This document shows, in pieces, positions 1 through 8,689 of a stretch of DNA of 54,333 bases. The DNA is taken from positions 1 through 54,333 of the forward strand of contig NZ_PVWF01000021.1 of assembly GCF_003003995.1 (NCBI RefSeq). The letters run 5' to 3'. Source of the DNA: Pleurocapsa sp. CCALA 161 (GTDB lineage: Bacteria > Cyanobacteriota > Cyanobacteriia > Cyanobacteriales > Xenococcaceae). Numbering within the stretch: position 1 is the stretch's first letter; every line of letters starts with the position of its first letter. Under the pieces are notes generated by a model, which saw only the letters and a list, made by a program, of their open reading frames with translations, was not told where the DNA came from and did no database searches. A program made the position numbers and the translations under genes.

Positions 1-77
1 GAAACAGAAACCTAAGTCGTGAGTCTTAGGAATCCCCCACTATATCGGTACTCCGATTAGTGGCGGGAGGATGTCAA
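1..77 (+). mobile_element. Right end of an IS200/IS605-family (TnpB-type) element
   Basis: The first 15 bases read E-T-E-T-stop, compatible with the last codons of a TnpB-type protein whose body lies upstream of the window. They run directly into two hairpins. The first pairs CCTAAG (11-16) with CTTAGG (25-30). The second pairs CCCCCACTA (34-42) with TAGTGGCGGG (58-67, one bulge) and carries an inner stem ATCGG-TACT-CCGAT (44-57). The sequence then ends GGAGGATGTCAA. This arrangement, with the coding end overlapping a structured GC-rich tail that closes in GTCAA, is typical of cyanobacterial IS605 right ends and of the guide-RNA (reRNA/omega-RNA) scaffold of TnpB. The exact boundary near 75-77 and the intactness of the element cannot be judged from here. 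Confidence 0.65.
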
Positions 78-80
78 ATT

Positions 81-548
81 AAGTAGTATTTAAGCAATTG
101 TATGGCTAGTTGACGTTAGATCGACTGCAGTTGTTTAAGTTATGTTTTTTGTGTGTTTCACGTTTTCCTGGAACTATGCTGTTGAGGAAGGATGATTTTA
201 TTAAGTTAAACTTTTAACCTTAACAACTCATTAACAGATTATTTTCCTTTGGCGATCGCTTTGTTTGCTACTATATCAGGCTAATCTAATTATTAAGTTC
301 GATTGAACAGCTAAATGTTTTGAGATGGGGACTTGGGGAGTAATTATTCGCACTTGACTCAGATTGATTTGAGCAATATTCCATCTACAGTGAGATTTAT
401 CTCTGGTTATCTATCTGCATAATAGAGGCGTTGCCAAAAAGACTTAGTTAACTTAGTTTTATGAACGACCAAAAACAGCAAAGGCGGTATTCGGGTATTT
501 ATGATGCTCCTAGCAAGATCAGTGTAATAGGAGTTTGAGAACTATTTC
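81..548. other. Intergenic, no gene seen
   Basis: This stretch lies between the insertion-sequence end and the DedA gene. It holds one GCGATCGC octamer near 253 and AT-rich sequence. I see no convincing open reading frame, RNA gene or repeat. The DedA promoter should be in its distal part. Confidence 0.6.
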
Positions 549-1157
549 ATGCTTGAATTTATTGTTAATAGTATAAATTCTCTCGGTTACGTAGGAATTG
601 CTGTCTTGATGGCGCTGGAAAATCTAGTACCGCCTATTCCTTCGGAACTGATTATGCCTTTAGCTGGATTTGTTGTAACTCAGGGAAAGCTAAACTTGAT
701 TACCGTAATTATTGCAGGAACTATCGGTTCAGTAGCAGGAGCAACTCCCTGGTATTTCTTGGGTAGATATTGGGGGTTAAAACGGACAAAAGCGATCGCC
801 GATAAATATGGCAAATGGTTGGCTGTCTCAGGCGCAGATGTAGAAAAAGCTAAAAAATGGTTCGACAGCAGAGGCTATGTAGCTACGGCTATTGGTCGTC
901 TTGTACCAGGCATCAGAACTTACATATCCATTCCCGCAGGAATTAGCAAGATGGCTTTGTTGCCTTTTTTGGTTTATTCAACGGCAGGATCAATTATTTG
1001 GGTTAGCTTGCTGACTTATGCTGGCTACATCCTGGGGGAAAACTATAAATTAGTAGAAACTTATCTGAAGCCCATAAGTATCTTGGTTATCATTGCCGTA
1101 ATATCTTTAGTTATTTATTGGGTGGTCAACAGAAAAAAGCACCGTATTTATAAATAA
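549..1157 (+). CDS. DedA-family inner-membrane protein (VTT domain)
   Basis: This 202-residue protein has the DedA/VTT (SNARE-associated Golgi) pattern: an early ENLVPPIPSE re-entrant-loop motif near residues 24-33, GATPWYFLGRYWG near 64-76, and RLVPGIRTYISIPAG near 117-131. Several hydrophobic segments follow and the tail is basic. DedA proteins are thought to be lipid scramblases or transporters of the undecaprenyl-phosphate or phospholipid type in the cytoplasmic membrane and affect envelope integrity. The conserved acidic and basic residues are present and the length is usual. It appears to be a single gene, with the next gene starting 44 bases downstream. The precise substrate cannot be assigned. 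Confidence 0.9.
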   Translation: MLEFIVNSINSLGYVGIAVLMALENLVPPIPSELIMPLAGFVVTQGKLNLITVIIAGTIGSVAGATPWYFLGRYWGLKRTKAIADKYGKWLAVSGADVEKAKKWFDSRGYVATAIGRLVPGIRTYISIPAGISKMALLPFLVYSTAGSIIWVSLLTYAGYILGENYKLVETYLKPISILVIIAVISLVIYWVVNRKKHRIYK

Positions 1158-1201
1158 TTAACTGTGGCGCTATTTAGATGGTTCAATGAGCCTAGCAAAC
1201 T

Positions 1202-2239
1202 ATGATGACGAATCAATATTTGATCGCCGTTTTACCAGGAGAAGGAATTGGGATAGAAGTAGTACAGGCAACACTGACTATTTTGCATCAGGTAGCGGTC
1301 AAACATGATTTCCAACTGCAAGTAGATTATGGCGAAATTGGACAGACAGCCTTTGATCAATACGGCTCATACTTTCCTGAAATAACAGCGCAAATATGCA
1401 GCAAAGCCGATGGTATTCTTTTTGGTGCAGTAAGTACAGGCGGGTTATTAGAACTCAGGAAGAAATTTGATTTCTTTGTCAATTTACGTCCAGTCAAAAC
1501 ATTTCCCAGCTTAATTAATAATTCTAGTTTAAAAAAAAATTACTTATCTGGAGTAGATATTTTATTTGTCAGAGAATTAGTTAGCGGGATTTATTTTGGC
1601 GCATCGGGTAGAGGAGAAGATGAACAGGGTCACTATGGCTATCACACCATGCAGTATCATGATTGGCAAATTAAACGTATTGCTCAAGTTGCTTTAGATG
1701 GAGCCTTGAAACGACGAGGTTTACTTACCGTCGCCCATAAGGAAAATGCCTTACCTCATTTACCTTGGACAAAGTTAGTCCTAGAAGTTGCTCAAGCATA
1801 TCCTGATGTTACTGTTGAACCAATGTTAGTCGATAATTTGGCGATGCAGTTAGTAATTAACCCGCAGCACTTTGATGTAATTTTAGCGGGTAACTTGTTT
1901 GGGGATATCCTCAGCGATCTTGGTGGTGCTTTAGTCGGCTCGATTGGTTTATTAGGCTCTGCTAGTCTAAATGAGGTAGGATTTGGTCTTTATGAGCCAA
2001 TCCACGGCACTGCACCCGATATTGCTGGCAAAAACCAGGCAAATCCTTTAGGTACTCTAGCTAGCGCAATGATGATGTTAGAGCAATGGGGAGAGGGCGA
2101 TGCAGTCAAGAGTTTACAACAAGCCTGGGATAATATTCTGGCTCAAGGTTATCGCACCCATGATTTATATTTTCAAAACCAAGAAACTTTGGTTACAACT
2201 CAAGAATTAGTAGAATTGTTTCTAAATAATTTAAGATGA
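1202..2239 (+). CDS. LeuB-like isopropylmalate/isocitrate dehydrogenase family protein
   Basis: This 345-residue protein belongs to the beta-decarboxylating dehydrogenase family (3-isopropylmalate, isocitrate, tartrate dehydrogenases). It shows LPGEGIG at the N-terminus, the substrate-binding arginines in LRKKFDFFVNLRP and FVRELVSGIYFG, the tyrosine of TMQY, the lysine of AHKENAL, the metal-binding aspartates of LVDNLAMQLV and GDILSDLGG, and the NAD-binding EPIHGTAPDIAGK. All catalytic positions are therefore kept. It is shorter and more divergent than the usual cyanobacterial LeuB of about 360 residues: AHKENALPH replaces the common DKANVL region. It may be a paralogue acting on a related malate derivative rather than the leucine-pathway enzyme. 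No leu genes adjoin it. A second ATG lies one codon downstream. Confidence 0.8.
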   Translation: MMTNQYLIAVLPGEGIGIEVVQATLTILHQVAVKHDFQLQVDYGEIGQTAFDQYGSYFPEITAQICSKADGILFGAVSTGGLLELRKKFDFFVNLRPVKTFPSLINNSSLKKNYLSGVDILFVRELVSGIYFGASGRGEDEQGHYGYHTMQYHDWQIKRIAQVALDGALKRRGLLTVAHKENALPHLPWTKLVLEVAQAYPDVTVEPMLVDNLAMQLVINPQHFDVILAGNLFGDILSDLGGALVGSIGLLGSASLNEVGFGLYEPIHGTAPDIAGKNQANPLGTLASAMMMLEQWGEGDAVKSLQQAWDNILAQGYRTHDLYFQNQETLVTTQELVELFLNNLR

Positions 2240-2607
2240 TTTTTGTCTAAGCTGCACTATCTTAACTTCCACCATCCCAACTGTATACTGTTCTCTCAAA
2301 TATGCGATCGCTCGATCTGATTCACAATAATTCAATTTCAAAAGCAGTAAAGGTACTCAAGAGTTGAGTTACTTACCAGTTCGAGTTTTGATTATGGCGA
2401 TCGCCGAGATTATAAGCAACTGCGTAATCGATCCTTATTTGGCTTACTTGTTTGAGAAATACCACTATCACAAAAAAGCGATCGCTTTTTTGATCCTCTA
2501 CAGTTTTCTTTTGTCTTAAGCATCTTAATTAGAGATAAAGATCTATATTAATCTTGAGTGTCCATACTCATCAAACAGTTTATACTCCCTAACGGTACGC
2601 TTAATCT
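2240..2607. other. Intergenic, HIP1-rich, no gene seen
   Basis: This 368-base spacer between the LeuB-like and GH57 genes contains several GCGATCGC or related sites. One is embedded in the A/T palindrome annotated at 2472-2491. No supported coding region was found. The GH57 promoter is probably in 2500-2600. Confidence 0.55.
2472..2491. terminator. A6-HIP1-T6 perfect palindrome, possible bidirectional terminator
   Basis: AAAAAAGCGATCGCTTTTTT is a 20-base perfect palindrome with the HIP1 octamer at its centre. As RNA it could form a short hairpin with a U-rich 3' arm on either strand, so it may act as a weak bidirectional terminator. The absence of a natural loop makes this uncertain, and it could be only a HIP1 site within an A/T tract. 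Confidence 0.35.
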
Positions 2608-4854
2608 ATGTCTCATCCTCTCTACGTAGCTTTTGTCTGGCATCAACATCAACCTTTATATAAGTCGAGAGAAGCAGACTCGGATGCTTGGGGACAGTAT
2701 CGTTTACCTTGGGTAAGATTACACGGAACAAAAGATTATTTAGATCTAGTTTTGATGTTGGAGCGCTATCCCAAACTACATCAGACAGTTAATCTTGTGC
2801 CTTCTTTAATGTTGCAACTGGAAGACTATGCTGAAGGAGAGGCGATCGATCCTTATTTGGCTTTGGCTTTAACTCCCGAAGCGCAATTAAAGGTCAAAGA
2901 TAAACAATATATTATTCAGCACTTTTTTGATGGTTATTTTCATACTTTAGTTGAACCCCATCCGCGTTATGCTCAACTGTATCACCAGCGCCAGGACAAA
3001 GGAGCTGCTTGGTGTTTAGAGAATTGGACAGAGCAAGACTATAGCGATTTGTTAGCTTGGCATAATTTAGCCTGGATCGATCCGCTGTTTTGGGATGATG
3101 CAGAGATTGCTAGCTGGCTCAAACAGGGTAAAGATTTCACCTTATGCGATCGCCAAAGAATTTATTCTAAGCAGCGAGAAATTATTAAGCGCATTATTCC
3201 TCAGCATAAAAAAATGCAGGATGCTGGGCAGTTAGAGATTATGACCACACCCTACACTCATCCCATCTTGCCTTTATTAGCCGACACCAATGCAGGGCGA
3301 GTGGCAGTACCCAATCTGTCTTTGCCTCAGACACGTTTTCAGTGGACAGAAGATATCCCTCGTCATTTGAGTATTGCCTGGGAAATGTATCTCGATCGCT
3401 TTGAACAAGAACCCTTTGGTTTATGGCCGTCTGAGCAATCCGTTAGCCCCATAATTTTGCCCTATATCAGCCAGCAGGGTTTTAAATGGATTTGTTCCGA
3501 TGAAGCAGTCTTAGGTCATAGTATCCAGCGTTTTTTCCATCGTGATGAGGCGGGTAACGTGTTTGAACCTGAATTACTTTATCGTCCCTATCGCTTAGAA
3601 ACAGAACATGGAGATTTGGCGATCGTCTTCCGCGATCACCGACTATCGGATCTCATTGGCTTTACCTATAGCGGGATGAATCCCCGTCATGCTGCTGCGG
3701 ATCTGATCGGACATTTAGAAGCGATCGCCCGTTCGCTAAAATCTCATCAGGATCACCCCGATACCGCACTACAGAAACCCTGGCTGGTAACTATTGCCCT
3801 AGATGGCGAAAACTGCTGGGAATATTATCCCCGTGACGGTATTCCCTTTTTGGAGGCTTTATATGAAAGATTGAGCCGTGATGAAGATATCAAACTTGTA
3901 ACAGTTAAAGAATTTATCCAACAGTTTCCAGCTACAGAAACAATTCCTTCCCAGCAGCTACACAGTGGTTCATGGGTAGACGGTAGCTTTACGACTTGGA
4001 TTGGCGATCCTGTTAAAAACCGTGCTTGGGATCTCTTAACCGCAGCTAGAGAAACCTTAGCTAGACACCCAGAAGCAACAGAAGAAACAAACCCAGAAGC
4101 ATGGGAAGCATTATATGCTGCTGAAGGTTCAGACTGGTTTTGGTGGTTTGGCGAAGGGCATTCTTCTAATCAAGATGAAATGTTTGACCAGCTATTCCGC
4201 GAACATATTGCTGCTATCTATCATGCCCTCAATGAGCCTGTACCCAAAGAAGTTTATCAACCTGTAGACAAACATGAAGTAAAAGGCGATCGCTCTCCCC
4301 AAAGCTTTATTCATCCGATGATTAACGGTGTGGGTGATGAACAAGACTGGGATCATGCAGGTAGAATCGAAGTTGGTGGCGCAAGGGGAACAATGCACCG
4401 TAGCAGTGTCGTTCAACGGCTATATTATGGCTTGGATCACCGCAATTTTTATCTGCGTCTAGATTTTAAGGCAGGGGTTAAGCCAGGAAAAGATATTCCA
4501 GGAGAGTTACATCTACTTTGGTACTATCCAGGAGTCACAAATCATAATAGTCCTGCGCCGATTGCTAGTTTACCTGACGAAGCGCCGTTAAACTATCATT
4601 TCCACCATCATCTAGGCATTAACTTAATTACTGAATCAGTGTGGTTACAAGAGTCTCATAGCCATGGTCAATGGCAGATTCGCGCCTGTCGTGCTGAGGC
4701 AGTTTTCAATCAATGTCTAGAAATTGCCGTTCCTTGGGCCGATTTGCACATAGAACCCGATTATCCCCTAGAAATACTCGCGATATTTGCCGATCATGGT
4801 GAATTTCAGAGTTTTGTTCCCGAAAATAAGTTGATTCACCTTCAAGCACCTTAA
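2608..4854 (+). CDS. Glycoside hydrolase family 57 protein with C-terminal beta-sandwich-like domain
   Basis: This 748-residue protein opens with YVAFVWHQHQPLY, the GH57 N-terminal histidine motif. The predicted nucleophile is E276 in GLWPSEQSVS, and the acid/base is D399 in IALDGENCWEYY, both in typical GH57 contexts. Residues about 1-440 form the catalytic barrel. The remaining part, from about 560 (MINGVGDEQDW, LYYGLDHRNFYLRLDF), looks like the C-terminal beta-sandwich found in long cyanobacterial GH57 proteins. GH57 enzymes act on alpha-glucans as amylase, amylopullulanase or branching enzyme; the substrate here is inferred to be glycogen-type glucan. There is no signal peptide, so it is cytoplasmic. 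The neighbouring pfkA gene fits a role in carbohydrate use but does not prove it. Confidence 0.9.
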   Translation: MSHPLYVAFVWHQHQPLYKSREADSDAWGQYRLPWVRLHGTKDYLDLVLMLERYPKLHQTVNLVPSLMLQLEDYAEGEAIDPYLALALTPEAQLKVKDKQYIIQHFFDGYFHTLVEPHPRYAQLYHQRQDKGAAWCLENWTEQDYSDLLAWHNLAWIDPLFWDDAEIASWLKQGKDFTLCDRQRIYSKQREIIKRIIPQHKKMQDAGQLEIMTTPYTHPILPLLADTNAGRVAVPNLSLPQTRFQWTEDIPRHLSIAWEMYLDRFEQEPFGLWPSEQSVSPIILPYISQQGFKWICSDEAVLGHSIQRFFHRDEAGNVFEPELLYRPYRLETEHGDLAIVFRDHRLSDLIGFTYSGMNPRHAAADLIGHLEAIARSLKSHQDHPDTALQKPWLVTIALDGENCWEYYPRDGIPFLEALYERLSRDEDIKLVTVKEFIQQFPATETIPSQQLHSGSWVDGSFTTWIGDPVKNRAWDLLTAARETLARHPEATEETNPEAWEALYAAEGSDWFWWFGEGHSSNQDEMFDQLFREHIAAIYHALNEPVPKEVYQPVDKHEVKGDRSPQSFIHPMINGVGDEQDWDHAGRIEVGGARGTMHRSSVVQRLYYGLDHRNFYLRLDFKAGVKPGKDIPGELHLLWYYPGVTNHNSPAPIASLPDEAPLNYHFHHHLGINLITESVWLQESHSHGQWQIRACRAEAVFNQCLEIAVPWADLHIEPDYPLEILAIFADHGEFQSFVPENKLIHLQAP

Positions 4855-4873
4855 TTCAATGAGCAACCTCGAC

Positions 4874-4908
4874 AGTTCCTTTAAGCGGGGTTTCTCCGCC
4901 AACGGACT
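4874..4908. repeat. Small imperfect palindromic repeat between GH57 and pfkA
   Basis: AGTTCC (4874-4879) pairs imperfectly with GGACT (4904-4908), enclosing GCGG (4885-4888) and CCGC (4896-4899). The AAGCGGGGTTTCTCCGCC core resembles short nested palindromes scattered in cyanobacterial spacers. It could help end GH57 transcription, but no T-tract follows. Confidence 0.45.
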
Positions 4909-5020
4909 ATCTCACAATGAGCAATGACTATCTGCTTTGTGGAATTTTGTGTAATTTTCTAGCCTTTGTTGCCATTGAACGGAAAAATTAGAGGGTAAAT
5001 AGATATAAATCTAAAATTAA

Positions 5021-6100
5021 ATGCCAGAGAGAAAACGGATTGGTATTTTAACCAGTGGTGGTGACTGTGCGGGATTGAATGCGGTGATTCGAGCGGTAAC
5101 TCATTGTGCTGTAGATAGTTACGGTTGGGAAGTATTAGGAATTTGTAAGGCGACTCATGGCTTGATGTCTCGTCCTCCTGAAGCAATCCCTTTGGATATT
5201 ACTCAGGTCGATCGCCTCTTGACGATGGGAGGGACAATTTTAGGTACTACCAATAAAGGAGATCCCTTTGCTTTTCCGATGTCTAATGGTGAATTACGCG
5301 ATCGCTCGCAAGAAATTATTGCCGGATATCAACAGCTAGACTTAGATGCGCTGATTGGGATTGGCGGAGATGGTAGTTTAGCTATCCTGCGCAAGCTGGC
5401 ACAGCAAGGAGGAATTAACCTAGTGGGTATTCCTAAAACCATTGATAATGACGTGGGTATTACCGAACGCTCGATTGGATTTGATACGGCAGTAAATATT
5501 GCTACAGAAGCGATCGATCGCCTCCATTTTACTGCTGCTAGTCATAGCCGAGTAATGATCCTGGAAGTCATGGGTAGAGATGCAGGACATATCGCCCTGA
5601 ATGCGGGAATTGCAGGGGGAGCAAATATGATTATGATTCCTGAAATTCCCTATAAAATCGAAAACATCTGTGACCATATTAAAAAAAGACAGGCTAGAGG
5701 ACAGGATTATTCGATCGCCGTTGTCTCTGAAGCTGTTTGCACTGAAGCAGGAGAGGTACTAGAACAGGGTCATTTTGCCGATTGTCGCCTAGGGGGCATT
5801 GGTCAGTATTTAGCAGAGCAAATTACCCAAAAAAGCGGTGCAGAAACTAGAGTGACAGTATTAGGTCATACTCAACGGGGGGGGATATCTTCGCCTTTAG
5901 ATCGCATTCTGGCATCGGCATTTGGCGTAGCGGCAGTAGAATTAATTGCTCAAGAAAAATACGATCACATGGTGGCATGGCATGACCGACAGGTTACAAG
6001 CGTACCTATTGCTGATGCCATTAAAGATTATCGAGCGGTAAATCCTGAAGATACTTTAGTCAAAACTGCTAGAGGTTTGGGTATTTGTCTGGGAGATTAA
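5021..6100 (+). CDS. pfkA: 6-phosphofructokinase
   Basis: This 359-residue PFK converts fructose 6-phosphate to fructose 1,6-bisphosphate in glycolysis, in the cytoplasm. It shows ILTSGGDCAGLNAVIR at residues 9-24, GIGGDGS at 113-119, PKTIDND at 138-144 with the catalytic D142, and MGRDAGHIALNAG. The combination of glycine in GGDGS with lysine in PKTIDND is the mixed type found in cyanobacteria. The glycine excludes the classic pyrophosphate-dependent signature, but the nucleotide donor (ATP or ADP) is not settled by sequence. The ATG start lies just before MPERKRIGILTSGGD, matching the family start. It is a single gene downstream of GH57. Confidence 0.93.
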   Translation: MPERKRIGILTSGGDCAGLNAVIRAVTHCAVDSYGWEVLGICKATHGLMSRPPEAIPLDITQVDRLLTMGGTILGTTNKGDPFAFPMSNGELRDRSQEIIAGYQQLDLDALIGIGGDGSLAILRKLAQQGGINLVGIPKTIDNDVGITERSIGFDTAVNIATEAIDRLHFTAASHSRVMILEVMGRDAGHIALNAGIAGGANMIMIPEIPYKIENICDHIKKRQARGQDYSIAVVSEAVCTEAGEVLEQGHFADCRLGGIGQYLAEQITQKSGAETRVTVLGHTQRGGISSPLDRILASAFGVAAVELIAQEKYDHMVAWHDRQVTSVPIADAIKDYRAVNPEDTLVKTARGLGICLGD

Positions 6101-6121
6101 TTAATCGGGTTGAAACATTTT

Positions 6122-6157
6122 TCGCTTGAAAACTTATTAACTGATATTCTCAAGCGA
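6122..6157. terminator. Inverted repeat downstream of pfkA
   Basis: TCGCTTGA (6122-6129) and TCAAGCGA (6150-6157) are a perfect 8-base inverted repeat with a 20-base loop, starting 22 bases after the pfkA stop. It may mark the 3' end of the pfkA transcript. No T-run follows on the plus strand, so a factor-independent terminator is not certain. Confidence 0.4.
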
Positions 6158-6197
6158 TCTCAATGCTTGCACTAAAATTTAAATTAGAGAAGATTTG

Positions 6198-6221
6198 GTA
6201 AGTAAGTAAGTAAGTAAGTAA
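6198..6221. repeat. Tetranucleotide tandem repeat (GTAA)6
   Basis: Six perfect copies of GTAA lie in the spacer between pfkA and msrA. A tract like this can vary in copy number by replication slippage. It is about 155 bases upstream of the msrA start, so an effect on that promoter is possible but unproven. Confidence 0.85.
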
Positions 6222-6375
6222 GCAGGTGGAATTAAATATAAAACCAAAGACAAAATAGATTTTGATGGCAATTAGTTAGCTATCTCTATTCCCCAACTCT
6301 CTAACTTCCCAATTCCCCCCCCTTACCATCTTCTAATTGATTTGACCCACCTACTTATGCTGTGCGATCGCTTTC

Positions 6376-6852
6376 ATGAATAATCCGAACAACAAACAAA
6401 TAGCTACCTTTGGTGCAGGATGTTTCTGGAAAACGGAAAATGAATTTATCAACGTGTCGGGAGTCATCAAAACTTCAGTGGGATACATGGGCGGAGATTT
6501 TCCTCATCCTTCTTATCTGGATGTAGTAGCAAGAATTACTGGTCATGCAGAAGTGGCACAAGTTGAATATGATACTACTGTGATTGGGTACGAAGAATTG
6601 TTGCAGATCTTTTGGCAAATGCACGATCCCACAAGCCTTAATCGTCAGGGTGCAGACAGAGGAGAACAATATCGCTCAGTAATTTTCTATCATACTTCTG
6701 AGCAAGAGCAAATTGCTCGTAGGTCAAAACAACAGCTACAGCAGTCAAAAATTTTTGCTCAAGATATTGTCACGGAGATCAAACCAGCTAAAGAATACTA
6801 TCTTGCTACAGAGGATCACCAACAATATTTTCAACTCCGCCACAAAAAATAA
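6376..6852 (+). CDS. msrA: Peptide-methionine (S)-S-oxide reductase
   Basis: This 158-residue MsrA reduces methionine-S-sulfoxide in proteins and repairs oxidative damage in the cytoplasm. The active-site motif is GCFWK at residues 15-19, with nucleophile C16 (usually GCFWG). The family signatures TSVGYMGG, ITGHAEVAQVEYD, FWQMHDPT and DRGEQYRSVIFY are all present. The C-terminus ends soon after DHQQYFQ, so resolving cysteines of longer MsrA forms are absent; recycling presumably uses thioredoxin directly. It is convergent with radA, whose stop codon is 66 bases away, and no clear terminator lies between them. Confidence 0.92.
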   Translation: MNNPNNKQIATFGAGCFWKTENEFINVSGVIKTSVGYMGGDFPHPSYLDVVARITGHAEVAQVEYDTTVIGYEELLQIFWQMHDPTSLNRQGADRGEQYRSVIFYHTSEQEQIARRSKQQLQQSKIFAQDIVTEIKPAKEYYLATEDHQQYFQLRHKK

Positions 6853-6917
6853 ATTGAATTGCGTAAGTTCTATACCATTATTTGACAGTAGCTCGATGTT
6901 GAGTAAATCATAAATAT

Positions 6918-8417
6918 CTAATCTTCCTCTTCGGGCATCGAGAAATCGCCCGATCGCTCTGAGGGAATTGCAGCAATAATGGCATCAATCACCTTGGAAA
7001 TAGGGATAACTTCCAAACCAAGATCGTCGGGTAAACTTTGACCTTTGGGGACGATCGCTTTTTTGAACCCCAATTTAGCAGCTTCTTTCAGCCGTAATTC
7101 CATTTGTGAAACTAGCCGCACCTGTCCTCCCAAGCCGACTTCACCAATTAAAACAGTGCGAGGATCGACGACGCGATCGCGGAAACTAGCGACAATGGCG
7201 ATCGCCACTCCCAAATCCGCAGCGGGTTCCCCCACGCCTAAACCGCCGACGGAAGCGACATAAGCATCGAGTTTAGAAAGGGGTACACCAACTCTTTTTT
7301 CTAAGACTGCCAGAATTTGCTGGAGACGATTGTAGTCAATGCCTGTAGTTGAGCGACGAGGAGAAGTATAGCTAGTGGGACTAACCAAAGCCTGAATTTC
7401 GACCACAATGGGACGAGTTCCCTCACAGGCAACCACCACAGAAGTCCCAGGTGAAGCTTCATCGCGATTACCTAAAAACAGCTCAGAAGGGTTATCAACC
7501 TCGACTAAACCTCCCTCTGCCATCTCAAAGATACCAATTTCATGAGTTGCCCCAAAGCGATTTTTGACCGAACGTAAAAGACGATGGGAAGCATAGCGAT
7601 CGCCTTCAAAATAAAGTACTGTATCTACTAAGTGTTCTAAGACTCTCGGCCCAGCGATCGCTCCTTCTTTAGTAACATGACCGACAATTAACAGGGTAAT
7701 GTTTTCTCTTTTGCCTACCTGCATCAATGCCGAAGTACACTCTCGCACCTGCGCCACCGAACCAGGGGAAGAAGTTAGAGCAGCAAAGTGTAAAGTTTGG
7801 ATACTATCAATTACTGCCACTTGGGGTTTTAAAGATTCCAGTTCTCGTAAGATCTCTTCCAAATCCGTCTCTGGCATAACATAGAGATTATTATCTTTTT
7901 TCTGACTAACTTTGCCATTGTCCTTGCCGTTGGCTGCTGCGGTTTTAGTATCTGCCACATCCAGACGAGAAGCTCTTAACTTAACCTGTTGTCCTGATTC
8001 TTCAGCAGAAACATAAAGAATACGCGGGAGCGTATAGGACAGCTTATTTGCCACCTGTAACAGAAGGGTTGATTTCCCAATCCCAGGATCTCCACCAATT
8101 AACACTAAAGAACCAGGAACTATACCTCCACCCAAGACGCGATCGAATTCTCCATAACCCGAAGGAAATCTTTCCTGAACGTCGTTGTTAATTTCCGAAA
8201 ATTTCAAAGATACTCTAGGTTTAGCTGCTCCCGACACTTTATTGTTAGAGCGAGTCCCCGACTGCCATCCTCCACGACTAGTTCCCGCCCCAGAAGATAT
8301 ATCTATGGGTTCTTCAGAAATCGTGCCAAACTCGTTACATTCCTTACATAAGCCAAACCATTGGCTATATTCGGCTGCACAATTATTGCAAATATATATC
8401 TGTTTAACTTTAACCAT
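6918..8417 (-). CDS. radA: DNA repair protein RadA
   Basis: RadA (Sms) is a RecA-like ATPase that promotes branch migration during recombinational repair. The protein has an N-terminal C4 zinc finger (CNNCAAEYSQWFGLCKEC), Walker A GGDPGIGKST, the RadA-specific KNRFG motif, and a C-terminal Lon-protease-like domain. I chose the ATG at 8417 (MVKVKQIYICNNC, 499 residues). The longer frame to 8516 adds 33 mostly hydrophobic residues that do not fit the family, which normally starts a few residues before the zinc finger. A polar, lysine-rich insertion (AAANGKDNGKVSQKKDN) interrupts the ATPase domain after the Walker A region and is probably a surface loop. Its upstream region is shared with divergent rpaB. 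Confidence 0.93.
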   Translation of the reverse strand: MVKVKQIYICNNCAAEYSQWFGLCKECNEFGTISEEPIDISSGAGTSRGGWQSGTRSNNKVSGAAKPRVSLKFSEINNDVQERFPSGYGEFDRVLGGGIVPGSLVLIGGDPGIGKSTLLLQVANKLSYTLPRILYVSAEESGQQVKLRASRLDVADTKTAAANGKDNGKVSQKKDNNLYVMPETDLEEILRELESLKPQVAVIDSIQTLHFAALTSSPGSVAQVRECTSALMQVGKRENITLLIVGHVTKEGAIAGPRVLEHLVDTVLYFEGDRYASHRLLRSVKNRFGATHEIGIFEMAEGGLVEVDNPSELFLGNRDEASPGTSVVVACEGTRPIVVEIQALVSPTSYTSPRRSTTGIDYNRLQQILAVLEKRVGVPLSKLDAYVASVGGLGVGEPAADLGVAIAIVASFRDRVVDPRTVLIGEVGLGGQVRLVSQMELRLKEAAKLGFKKAIVPKGQSLPDDLGLEVIPISKVIDAIIAAIPSERSGDFSMPEEED

Positions 8418-8689
8418 TTCATTAAGAAAAATTGGAGATTTGAAGAAATAAGAAGATAAGTAATACACTTTTATGAAGAATACAAGATCAATCCTAAGAA
8501 AGTTTAAAAGCCTCAAAGATAAATTAAATCTGAAAAAACTCCTGAATTGTGAGAATAGTTCGGGAAATCGCCGTAGAATAGAGCATTAGACCCACTATGA
8601 ATATGCTAATTAAGCAGATTATTCTTTGAGGCAGTAAAAATTAAACTTAAATATCAGTAATCTTACTTAAAAAAGGAGAAGGTTGTAAC

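Noticed and set aside
1-548. CRISPR array or tRNA in the first spacer
   Set aside because: No regularly spaced repeats and no tRNA cloverleaf were seen; the repeats present are explained by the insertion-sequence end.
6713-6913. 66-residue plus frame overlapping the msrA end
   Set aside because: It is an out-of-frame reading of msrA with no domain.
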